Of a stretch of DNA of 64,000 bases, positions 36,009 through 45,359 are shown in pieces. The stretch's first letter is position 1. Each line of letters begins with the position of its first letter. A program made the translations under genes and the position numbers. The stretch covers positions 434,001-498,000 of the forward strand of contig JAFEVB010000007.1 of NCBI GenBank assembly GCA_032629725.1, in the 5' to 3' direction. The notes beneath the pieces are model-generated. The model did not search any database and was not told where the DNA came from. It saw only the letters and a list, made by a program, of their open reading frames with translations. Source of the DNA: Gremmenia infestans (Eukaryota > Ascomycota > Leotiomycetes > Helotiales > Hamatocanthoscyphaceae).

Positions 36009-37462
36009 GGTGACGACTAAATTTCTCTGGACAGTTATGCCAGCTGGTGCAGGGTGAGATTGATGAACCGAGCAGGTCAAAAGTCCGGCGTCTCTCTGCT
36101 CTTATATACTATGGCTTACGGTAGAACTGTGACAGGGATTTGGGTGGTTGGGGCTGTAAAGTCATGGACATATCGGAACGTACCTAAGGATTTATCATAC
36201 GGCGTACAGTGGCATAGAGATCATGTACCTTGCTCTTAATACTTGGCATTTTGTGTAAGGGACAAATTTTCACACGACCTCTATCCGAAGTTGACGTCTC
36301 ATTCAGGCAATCTCGTGGGTTTCTCCCGAAGCGGCTTAGCTCCTTGTATTTCAGTCACGATTCGCGATGAATGTTGCAGATTATTGATATCCCACTTTGC
36401 TGCGTTTAATATTTCCAAGGGTCAGGCCTACCTTTCGAGAAGAACTGCTACTGGGCAATATGGACCTAGGGATGTTTTGTGGTGGAAATCGGCCAAGGGG
36501 GGAAGGCAATGTTGATAACTCGGTAGCCTTGGCTTGAAAGATGTGTCAATTCGGTTACCTACTAGAAGTCCAGCTGAAGAGCTATCACTCTTAGATGAAA
36601 TTTTGCTACCTACAGGATTGACGATTCAATTGGCAGTGAATTACTGTTTTGGCATTTTATCTCTAGCATAGATGGAGTTTATTGGACATGAAGGCCTGGC
36701 GGCACTACTAAGAGCTGAAAGACTAACATGTATGGACAGAACTGTTTCCGAGAATTGAAATTAAAAAGCATACACGGCTATTGTAGTTCTGGCATAAAGC
36801 CTACAATTGAGTTTAGATGCGTAAAGGAAATGGTATACTACGACTGCAAATCGCAGTCTGCTGGCAATGAACAAAGCTAGTCCAAAAATTAGTATAACGT
36901 GAGAAAACGTGTCAGCTCGGAAACTGAACAGCAAATATGGTGCGCCGATAGTCGTTGTTTCGTCATACCCTTAAGGTGTCTTTCGATATGTTAATTAGGT
37001 CATTTTTATCTTGCATCAGTCACTAAACGCGCAAAACCCGGGAGCGAGAATAGTAATAGGATGTATGGCTACCTAATTCTAGCTTAATAGACTAACAAAT
37101 ATGTTTAAAAGGAAAACCTGAAAATCCCGACTTATAACACACTCTTGTGCAACTCTAGTTTTCCTCTTAAGCTAAAAAGCGGGCCACAATACAAACCTGG
37201 ACTGGAATCACTAGATATCTCATCAGTCAAAATGACAATGAGTCCTAGTCCAAGACTAAGAAAAACGGTACTTACTTACTTTACCTCCATATCAATTCTC
37301 CAATTTACAACTTTCAACTTTCAACTTTGAATTAAAACAACAATTCTACCCATCACCCGCGAGAAAACAGCAAGCAATCTCGCAGTCTTGCGTGAAAAAC
37401 TCCAGCTCGGACCTTGCATATATACACTCCGAAACACACGATACGACATTATTCGATCCGTC
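36009..37462. other. AT-rich intergenic region
   Basis: No supported gene; all open stretches are short and lack family features. AT richness increases between 36600 and 37150. Confidence 0.5.
37418..37424 (+). promoter_or_regulatory. TATA box (ATATATA) of the acidic PY-motif gene
   Basis: ATATATA lies 39-45 bases before the ATG at 37463. Confidence 0.35.
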
Positions 37463-37951
37463 ATGCCAAAGCGTGACATTGCCCTGAATGGCTGCAACGG
37501 CCTTCCGAGCAACAACAGCTTGTGTACCGAATCTCTGCAGGCAATACCAGTACGAGCTCAGCATTCCGAAGTCATAACCCCATCATCATTCGAAACCGAT
37601 ACCGAAGAGTTGAACTTTCTCTTGAACTATATGGATCTAGGTCCACTAGATCGAGAATTATTTTCGGGGGAAGAAGAAGTGGAGGACTTTTTGGACCTAG
37701 GCCTACTATATTTCGAATTCTTTTCGGAAGGAGAGGAGGAAGAAGAAGAAGAAGAAGAAGAATATGAATTTACTACAGAGGAGTTGCTGCTGTTGATGGT
37801 CGGACCGGTTATGCCATGGAACGAGGATGAGGACATGGATCTGGTGTGGATGGATGAAGAGAGTGCTAGCTTGAGACCTCCAGCGTACGATATGCGAGAT
37901 GAGCTCCCTGGCTATTTCGAGGAACCGATGCCGCCGAAGTACGAGGACTGA
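37463..37951 (+). CDS. Small acidic protein with C-terminal PY motifs
   Basis: Single exon, 162 residues, starting MPKRDIALNGCNG. The middle is strongly acidic, with a run of Glu near 93-101 and two LDLGLLYFEFFSEGEE-like repeats (compare MDLGPLDRELFSGEEEVEDF). The tail carries PPAY, LPGY and PPKY, short motifs that bind WW domains of Rsp5/Nedd4 ubiquitin ligases. I know no family name. The neighbouring gene at 38685 has a similar tail (RDxLPxY), which suggests a common origin or a common ligase partner. A role as a ubiquitin-ligase adaptor is inference. Confidence 0.6.
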   Translation: MPKRDIALNGCNGLPSNNSLCTESLQAIPVRAQHSEVITPSSFETDTEELNFLLNYMDLGPLDRELFSGEEEVEDFLDLGLLYFEFFSEGEEEEEEEEEEYEFTTEELLLLMVGPVMPWNEDEDMDLVWMDEESASLRPPAYDMRDELPGYFEEPMPPKYED

Positions 37952-38684
37952 CGGAGGGGAAGATGATGAGGCACCATGGTTGCACTTACTATAGTGGAAC
38001 TTTCCACGCAAATTGAGATAGGTGGCACTGGCTCAAGGAGAGAAGATAGTAGGATGGATACTCGAGTCGAGAATTTGAAGTGCCTAAAAGGGACTCAACG
38101 AAGAGGAATGGAATAGATCGTACAGAATGGGATGAGAGAATAATTTGGTTTTCCTATGCTGCTAGTTACTTATCCCCATGCTACTTGTATCGACAACTGG
38201 TATATATTAAACCCGCCACATAACCACCAAAGAATCCATTCATTCTAGCTTTAGGAACTTGATTTTTTTTTCCAGATGAGAAACCACTGCAAGATTACAA
38301 ACAAAATTCAGATGAAAAGAAAAAAAGCCCCCCAAAAGCATCGTGATGTCAGAATTCTACATCTTTCGATTTGGTATCCCAAGTTTGGAAGCGGATGCAC
38401 TACCTTAGCCAACTTGTGAATTGCTTGACTAACTTCCCACATCACATCCCAAGAAAGAAAAAAGCATGCCATCTATTCATTCAATTACTGCAAATCACAC
38501 CGCAGAATGCAATGAAAAATCCATTCGGTCGCCCTTCGCACGCAGTTTCCCCCCAAAGATTTCCTACCTACCTACCTCCACACCGATACTCTTCACCAAG
38601 ACAAGCCATCCATACACAATTCCAAACCGCGTTGCATTATAAGTCATCGCAACTCACTACCAAACATCTTTTCGACCACACGAG
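37952..38684. other. Intergenic region between the two PY-tail genes
   Basis: No gene is seen. It contains the 3' flank of the first gene and the promoter of the second. Confidence 0.55.
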
Positions 38685-39029
38685 ATGTATATTCCTCAAT
38701 GGATGGAATACACCATCTACGCGGTAGCAGCCGTCGCTTTTCTCCTCGCCATCAAATTTATCATTGATGCAAGCGACGCGGAGAGTGAAGCCTTCCATCC
38801 TCGAGGTCGAACGCGGAGACGGCGGCGCGCAGACATGGAAGTGGAGTGTCCGAGCTGCGAAACCGTCATGTGGTATCTACCAACAGACGAGGAGGCTCGG
38901 CCGCTCGCGAGCCGCAATTGTGCTTGTGTGGAGCGGGACTTTCCCACTGGATATGGAGCGAGAGATCAGCTACCGAGATATACGGTGGGGGATATGGCGC
39001 CGCCGTATGAGTCGTATGCGAGCCTTTAG
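38685..39029 (+). CDS. Small single-pass membrane protein with PY-type tail
   Basis: Single exon, 114 residues. One transmembrane helix (about 9-28, IYAVAAVAFLLAIKFIIDAS) is followed by a basic stop-transfer cluster, TRRRRRAD. A Cys-rich segment follows, CPSCETVMWYLP with a later CAC, that might bind a metal. The tail reads ARDQLPRYTVGDMAPPYES. Relatives of unknown function are common in filamentous fungi. The tail resembles that of the gene at 37463 and of membrane adaptors that recruit Rsp5 to sort cargo. That role is inferred. Confidence 0.62.
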   Translation: MYIPQWMEYTIYAVAAVAFLLAIKFIIDASDAESEAFHPRGRTRRRRRADMEVECPSCETVMWYLPTDEEARPLASRNCACVERDFPTGYGARDQLPRYTVGDMAPPYESYASL

Positions 39030-39749
39030 AGGAGACAGACAATGTGAGATTGGATTGGATATTTTTTGGGGTTTGGGTATCTATCATGCAAGGTGCTATT
39101 GCAGGAACTCGAGGCTGGTGTTGGGAGAGAAGGATAACCTAGGCTGAGTACATCAAGATACTTACAGCTGCAAGGAAAATCGAATGTGGCATCTCTAGAA
39201 GTACAATTCAAAAAGGGGACCAGTCGATCACTTGATCGAAGAAAATACGCTATTTGTCCCAAACCACCACGCCTTGGGATGAAGCGAGAGAATGATCCGC
39301 GATTCGAGTTGGGCGTACAAGAGATAGCATACAAGATGGTAAAGTAGGAAAAGAGACATTAAACGCTTAGCTGGGGGGTAATAGTTCTACCTACTTGAGA
39401 AGATGGTAAGAAGCGATAGACGACCGAAATTTGTCGCTAGTTTAAACTGTCTGAGCGGACGCAAAATGTCCGCGGGCGTCTTTGGTTGACGGGAATTGCA
39501 GGTTCTTGAGTATGCTCGAGGAAGCTTGAATATTAAGGTGAAACCAGATGGGGTTTATGGATCCAGTCTCTGATTCGCCTTCATCAATCGTGTACCAACA
39601 GACCCTCGTCAAGAAACCTATCAAAACATGGAGTGGTATGAAATACAGAGCTGAGAGTTTGCAGGGCGACGAAAAACCGCATCTACCAAATAACCACCTG
39701 GCCTGGCATATGCCAAACGTAGAAAATATGTCCCAATCCCATCTCGTCT
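39030..39749. other. Convergent intergenic region
   Basis: No supported gene. It holds the 3' flanks of the PY-tail membrane gene and of the OM14-like gene. Confidence 0.55.
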
Positions 39750-40451
39750 CTACTTCTTTTGGGGGTACTTGTTCTTGAAGAGGTATCTGTGATGTCGTTA
39801 GCACTGCACTCAGTCTATCAAAAAGACCTCCGACATACTGGCTCAGGTAATAATCTCCAGCCGCAAAGAGACCCACGACTCCTGTCCAAGCACCAACAAC
39901 CTTCCAGCTCAACTCTCCCGCAGCATACTTGCGATAAGCTCCAAAGCCCAGCCCAGTGCTGATAGCTACAACCGCAACAGCATTTCCGATAAACACAGGG
40001 TTATCGCTGTTGGCCTCGAATCTGCCAGCAACCTTTTTGGCCTTGGCTTTAGCGTTCTTCTCATCCTTGGAGAACTCCTTGGAGGCCTTGGAAGCTGCCT
40101 CCTTAGCGCGTGCTTCAGCGGCTTCAGCTTCGTGCTCCAGGCGGTCCAATTGTGTGTCGGTCTTGATATCTTGCGACGAGAAGTCGGAGGGTACGGTGTG
40201 CACGGAGTCGGTATCGACGTCGATGAGGGAAGAAGTGCTAGCGGATTCGGTGGGGATAACCTCTGGAGGAGCTGGGGCACGCGCCTAGAGGGACATTAGC
40301 TTGTGTCTAGAGTTGCGAAAGTCTTGACGGCGACGATATAGCAGTCAATAGCTTGAAGTATCGTTGGGAGATGGAGAGTGCAACAAGTAGAGCTTCATAC
40401 CTCGTCGGCCGATTGTTTTGGCCCTTTCGAGGCAGCTGCTGCGTAGGACAT
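39750..40451 (-). CDS. Mitochondrial outer-membrane protein, OM14-like
   Basis: The model is complement(join(39750..39786,39839..40284,40401..40451)), 177 residues. It starts MSYAAAASKGPKQSADE, then ARAPAPPEVIPTESASTSSL and a charged Ala/Lys/Glu helix. Two hydrophobic segments follow, NAVAVVAISTGLGFGAY and VVGAWTGVVGLFAAGDYYLS, and the last exon adds YLFKNKYPQKK. The layout matches fungal OM14-domain proteins, outer-membrane proteins that in yeast help dock ribosomes at mitochondria. The last intron (GTATGT to CACAG) must be removed; reading through gives a false C-terminal extension. It lies next to Mia40 in the same direction. Confidence 0.78.
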
Positions 40452-40931
40452 GGTGATATTTGCTTAGATAAGGTCAGCTGGATAGATCAACACATATATC
40501 AATATCGGCGCAAGCTGGAATACTTACGAGGAGTTTTGAAGGGTGGGAACTTGTGTGTGCGGTTTGATGAGTATCGTGATTCGTGATGTTGCTGGAAGAA
40601 GTCGTGCTCATGTGAACAAACGAAACCGGGAAGAGGGAGGGACACTGGGAGACTCGCGTAGCCAAGCTTCCAAAACCCACTTGACGTAGGCGGCTGAAGC
40701 AAATCAACACAGGACAGGTTAGCTTCAGGGAACCTTGGGGGTAAAACTTCAATTGAAGACTGCCACAAATGGATTTGGAGGCTCAAGCTCGAGATGTTTG
40801 TAAGTTTATAGTTGTGTGGGAATTTTCTCTGTATGTTACAAAATAATATACCTCGTGTTGCCCTTTCTTTTCTGTCTTGTATAGGTAAGTTACATAATAC
40901 ATCTTTTACAAAAACCAACTTCTGGCTCAAT
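40452..40931. other. Spacer between Mia40 and the OM14-like gene
   Basis: It carries the 3' end of the Mia40 gene and the promoter of the OM14-like gene. No further gene is seen. Confidence 0.6.
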
Positions 40932-41960
40932 CTATTTTGTGGCATCGTATGCTGCCTTGGGCAACAGTTGACTACCTTCATCCCCAGACTTTTGTGACTC
41001 GCCGACCGTTTCTTTCGCAGTATCGACATGTACTTCTGGTGCTTCTGGGATAGGTTTTTTCTGCTCTTTCGCTGGGGGTGCAGGTGTTGGCGCAGCTGCT
41101 TCCTTTGGTGGCTCCTGGGATGTCTTGGGCGCTGATTGAGGAGCTTCATCTCCTGGTGCCGGCGACGCTTCTCTTGCACGAAGTTCCTCCTCTACCTCCT
41201 CCTCATCATCTTCTAACTCCGCGCCATACATTTCGGGGTGTTGGCGGAAACAATCCTGCATACCCCTTGGAATTTGTTAGCTTGCCCCGTAATAGCAGAT
41301 CGGCATGCACTCACTTGAACTTTTCTATACACTCCACGCCCTTTGGCTCCTGGTCAGAGTACACAAAACAGCTGAAAGCTGCTTTGAACTCATCCCCACA
41401 AGGACCGTGTGCCATGCCTCCCAAACATGGGCAATCCCAATTAATCTCCCCAGTCTCCGGATTAAATGCCCCTTGTTGACCTGCCTCTTCCTCTAAACCA
41501 TCCATACCGCCCTCCTCTTCTCCCTCCTCTTCAGCCTGTTCCTCTCCTCCCTCGGCCATTGTTGTTTCTGCCGCTTGTTTCTGTTGTTCTTCAGCGATCC
41601 GCTGAGCGTACCGTTGTCTCTTCTCTTCTACAATCGCATCTACCGTCGGTTGCTCCGAATCTTGTATATGGTGTATCGATTCATCCAGTTTTTGAATAGA
41701 AGCTGTGAATCAATTAGCATCATCCGGGAGCTTTGATTGTACCATTGAAACTGACCCTCCGGTTCCTCCGCAAACAAATTGCTCGTATTGTAATAGTAGA
41801 CCGCTCCAGCAGCTAATGCCCATCTTGCAGCACTGCTCTTCCAACTCCTCGACTTCTGCGTTGGGGGAGCTGTGCTTAGAAATCGTGTTCGAGAGTTGTT
41901 GACAACTGTTCGGGATGGTAATATGCGCCTAGGCGCAGCTCGTACGGCGGACTTGAACAT
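40932..41960 (-). CDS. mia40: Mitochondrial intermembrane-space import protein Mia40
   Basis: The model is complement(join(40932..41265,41315..41702,41756..41960)), 308 residues. A basic presequence (MFKSAVRAAPRRILPSRTVV) and a hydrophobic segment (SAARWALAAGAVYYYN) anchor it in the inner membrane. After a long acidic linker comes the catalytic CPC (Cys159 and Cys161) in INWDCPCLGG. The twin CX9C helices follow, Cys170-Cys180 and Cys193-Cys203 (GMQDCFRQHPEMYG). Mia40 oxidises and traps small Cys proteins entering the intermembrane space, working with Erv1. The C-terminal 100 residues are Pro/Glu/Ala-rich, as in filamentous fungi. Confidence 0.96.
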
Positions 41961-42327
41961 GATAGGAAGCTAGAAGCTAAAGACAGTGATTCAAGAATCT
42001 GTAATATGGAACAAAAGAAAGGTGGCGCGAGAACAGTCAAACTTGATGACGGCGGAGATGTTTTGTAAGCATCTTGGATTTCAAAAATTGTCAGTGGCAC
42101 GTGACTAATCGTAACCACCATTTTCGCCGCGGTGTCACTTGTTTTCTTGTCCATCTTGATCTGACTAAATTTCAGCTTCATCTTTTCGATATTTGGTATG
42201 ATAAAACAACACTTCTCTCCATACCTTACCCAGCTCAAGCAGTTTCCCTGAATAACCGTCTATGTACAAGGATATAAATTCACTTGCATATTCAGACTCG
42301 CCAACAACCCCTTGGCAACTTCCGCCA
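41961..42327. promoter_or_regulatory. Divergent promoter for Mia40 and thiamine pyrophosphokinase
   Basis: The two start codons are 367 bases apart and face away from each other, so both promoters must lie here. No specific site was identified. An in-frame upstream ATG for the kinase exists at 42262. Confidence 0.6.
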
Positions 42328-43107
42328 ATGGCAACGAATGAAAACATAATGACATGGCATCCGGCTGATGTCTTTTCGAACGATCCCATAGCACACAAGG
42401 ACTGCGCTCTCGTCATTCTCAATCAACCTTTGGAACTCAAACCATCTTTTTACGCCAAAATATGGAAGAATTCTATCTGCAGAGTCGCTGCCGATGGAGG
42501 TGCGAATCGGGTTTATAATATCAATACTTCCCATAAGGGAGATGATCTTACATTGGATCTAGTCATTGGAGACTTGGATTCCATTTCCGCAGAAGTTACA
42601 AAATATTGGGAAGATAAAGGTGTCAAGATCACACATGATTCGGACCAATATTCCACGGATTACATGAAAGCTGTCAACTATATTTGGTCTGAAAAGCCGA
42701 AACCTCTCAACATTGTGGCAATTGGAGGACTCGGAGGACGAGTTGACCAAGGTTTATCAATGCTGCATCACCTCTACCTCTTTCAAAAGGACTATACTTC
42801 TGGCAAAATGTTCCTTCTTTCAAGCGAAGGTGTCACTTTTCTATTAAAGTCTGGAAGACATCGGATAAAGGCTAAAGAGACTTTCCAAGGCATTGGCTTG
42901 GGCAAACATGTTGGCATCATACCGATGAAGGAGCCATCTATCATCACGGCCAAGGGCCTAGAGTGGGATGTCACGGATTGGCCAACGGAATTCGGTGGTC
43001 AGATCAGCACGAGCAATCATGTGCAGGAGGAATGGGTAACGATTGAGACAACGAAGGATGTTCTTTTCACGATTGATCTGGAATTTCTCCCACAAGAATC
43101 TGGCTGA
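42328..43107 (+). CDS. thi80: Thiamine pyrophosphokinase
   Basis: Single exon, 259 residues from the ATG at 42328 (CCGCCAATGG context). The upstream in-frame ATG at 42262 would add 22 residues without family features. Key motifs are CRVAADGGANRVYN, LDLVIGDLDSISAEV and HDSDQYSTDYMKA, where acidic residues bind Mg and the pyrophosphate. AIGGLGGRVDQGLSMLHHLY and the C-terminal thiamine-binding STSNHV complete the family. The enzyme transfers pyrophosphate from ATP to thiamine to make the cofactor TPP in the cytosol. Length is normal. Confidence 0.95.
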   Translation: MATNENIMTWHPADVFSNDPIAHKDCALVILNQPLELKPSFYAKIWKNSICRVAADGGANRVYNINTSHKGDDLTLDLVIGDLDSISAEVTKYWEDKGVKITHDSDQYSTDYMKAVNYIWSEKPKPLNIVAIGGLGGRVDQGLSMLHHLYLFQKDYTSGKMFLLSSEGVTFLLKSGRHRIKAKETFQGIGLGKHVGIIPMKEPSIITAKGLEWDVTDWPTEFGGQISTSNHVQEEWVTIETTKDVLFTIDLEFLPQESG

Positions 43108-43916
43108 GAGAGAGGATCGGTCAGAATTCGAATACCAGACAGACGCGCACTACCATCTCTCCAAATCAAGTATGTCGGGAAGTACGGGAAGATGTTATAG
43201 ACCCAGCTCGACTACTTGACCAAGAATCCTTTCCTGCTTCCCGTATCTCCTAGACCTATCGAGGAAACTGCATGGCTTTTAAGTCGCGTGGAAGTTGGAA
43301 TGGCCAGTAGTTAACTCGTCCAGTGTTTTACGGCCTCCCCAAAAAAGGACCCCCAATAATAAACTCTTGGATAGAAAAGGCGGCGCTTATCCTCATCGAG
43401 TTTCGATCCCATATTCCACGCCACCTGGCACATTATAAACTGATGCTAGAGTACTTTTCCTTTTTCTGTCCCACCGCTTTTTCTTTCTGTGGGGATGGCC
43501 GTAAAACAGTATAGGAGTTAACCTAAATGCCAAGATCCATTCACGTGCAGACGTGTCAGACCGCGAAGTGGGACTACTCTTATCACACGCCTAAGGAGGG
43601 CGGTGAGCAAGCGCTGTCCAATTACCAGACAATCCAGTTCTCAATCTGGTTTGGTCCATCAATTATTAAAGTTAGATGTTACGTTGCCAATACTGCATTG
43701 TACTCGAGTATATGCGGCATCAGTGCACGGAACTCAAACATCTTCTGAAGTTCTGGTTCGGTCTTTCCCCATCTGACGGCGCGACACTAAAGGATAAAGG
43801 ACTCCTCTCCTCTCCTTCTCCTTCCGTGATTTCATTCATCCACATCATCCAAACACAACCACACAAACAGCTCATATCATACCAAACACAAGTCAAAAAC
43901 AACTTCTCCCGCAAAC
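43108..43916. other. Intergenic region with a MITE
   Basis: Apart from the TTAA-flanked element listed separately, no gene is seen. CT-rich sequence near 43805-43830 belongs to the leader of the next gene. Confidence 0.55.
43311..43521. mobile_element. 211-bp MITE with terminal inverted repeats and TTAA ends
   Basis: The left end reads TTAACTCGTCCAGTGTTTTA then CGGCCTCCCC (43311-43340). The right end, reversed, reads TTAACTCCTATACTGTTTTA then CGGCCATCCCC. TTAA flanks both sides, the target duplication typical of piggyBac-type elements. The interior has no transposase, so it would be non-autonomous. Two solo copies of the same terminus lie at 20239 and 22890. Confidence 0.72.
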
Positions 43917-44302
43917 ATGTCAGGCAAAGGAAACTCAGGCTCTTCCGGCTCCTCAGCCAACAGTGGCAGCAGTGGCAGCAACAACTACCACCCCTACACG
44001 ATCAATAGCCAGGGCGTCAACAACCAGGTATGGATATGGCACTTTAAACCGTCTCATCGTCCACTCTGACCGTTTTGAAGGGTGCCAGCTACGATACTCG
44101 CAGCCAACCCTCTGGCGAAGCCTACCACTACAGCAACTCCGGTAAGCTACACAAACACACCTGGAATATCCGACGTGCTCTACTGACTCCTGTTCTAGAT
44201 GGCTCGTACTACTACAGCAACGGCAACAATAGCACTTATTACCACAACGGACAGGGCTCGTCTACCTACACTGCCCCCAATGGCAACGTGTACAAGAAGT
44301 AA
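43917..44302 (+). CDS. Small Ser/Gly/Tyr/Asn-rich protein
   Basis: The model is join(43917..44027,44081..44141,44199..44302), 91 residues. It starts MSGKGNSGSSGSSANSGSSG and continues NSQGVNNQ-GASYDTRS, EAYHYSNSDGSYYYSNGNNS and TYYHNGQGSSTYTAPNGNVY. Introns of 53 and 57 nt have good ends. Similar short GSYYYSN-repeat proteins of unknown function occur in many ascomycetes. It has no signal peptide or membrane segment. Low-complexity Tyr/Gly/Ser sequence could favour condensates or surface binding, which is speculation. Confidence 0.78.
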
Positions 44303-45359
44303 AGGAATAAGTCGGCCATCTGGGTAGCAGTGAATACCTAGGAAGCGCTGATTAGGCCGAGTATTTCGGATACTTTGGGATAGCCTTTCTACACATGACA
44401 CCCGGGAATTGATTCTATATACCATCCTTCTTGACTCTGTGATTTTTTTGATATCTTTCTTGTCTCACTTGACTAGGTAGGAGGCCAGGTTGGCAGGTCA
44501 AGGGCTTCCAAATCGCCTTTTGACCTGGTGAGATGCGATTTTGAAGATTTTATTGGGTAGATCAAAAAATTTCAAGGCAGTTTTAACGCTCAAACCTTAC
44601 TGTAATGCTTTCTTCTCAAAGCGTAGGATTATAACAAGAGCCTTCAAGACGCTCAAAGGAAGATGAAGGGCCACAGTTAATGAGGTAGCTACCGAGGAAC
44701 TATATGGTACTTTAAACAATATTCATATCAATCCTCAGATGTCGTTTCTCGTTGCTACCGAGAAATTATATAGATACTGTAGATAGCATTCAAGATATCA
44801 AATCCTCAAATGTTATTCCTCGTTGCTACCGAGAAATTACATAAGCCTTGTAGATAATATTAATCCTCACATGTTATTTCTCGTTACAGCAAGATTCAAA
44901 ATCGGCTTCACATCGAAATACTCTGTGATTTTTACATTTTCGGCTATACTTGCCCTATTGTAGCTAGCTGTATCTCACAGTTGTCTTCGTATAGCGAAAG
45001 TCCTGTGAAAGGGTAAGCCGGTATCATCGCCATGTCGTCAACTGGCACCTCCGACCGATCGAGAGCAGATTCTGGCTTCTTAATCGCCTCTCCCGCTTTG
45101 TGCCTTGTCTAGCCGTACAGTACTATAAAATCAAATGCTAAATTAAAGATGCGAGCGCCTACTTCAAGTCACAGGTCACCCACTACACTCGCCTAATCCC
45201 TAATAAGAGCCTCAGCTTGGCTGACGCTTATTTAGGGGTGGTGTGGGGTAGGTTAACAAGTGGAAATGTTTAGCTATCTTGGCCCTCTACTCTCTCTTAG
45301 AATAACCTGTCTGCCTTTTGCCCGGTCGCTAGAGTAACCGGGCAGACATCTCAGTCAAA
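44303..45359. other. Intergenic region with a minisatellite
   Basis: No gene. It contains the 61-71-bp tandem repeat listed separately and the promoter of the HET gene. AACCGGGCAGACATCTCAGT immediately precedes the HET start. Confidence 0.55.
44685..44882. repeat. Diverged tandem repeat, 3 copies of 61-71 bp
   Basis: Copies start at 44685, 44751 and 44822. Each begins GTWGCTACCGAGRAAYTAYA and ends AATCCTCANATGTYRTTTCTC, with gaps in the middle. Confidence 0.8.
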
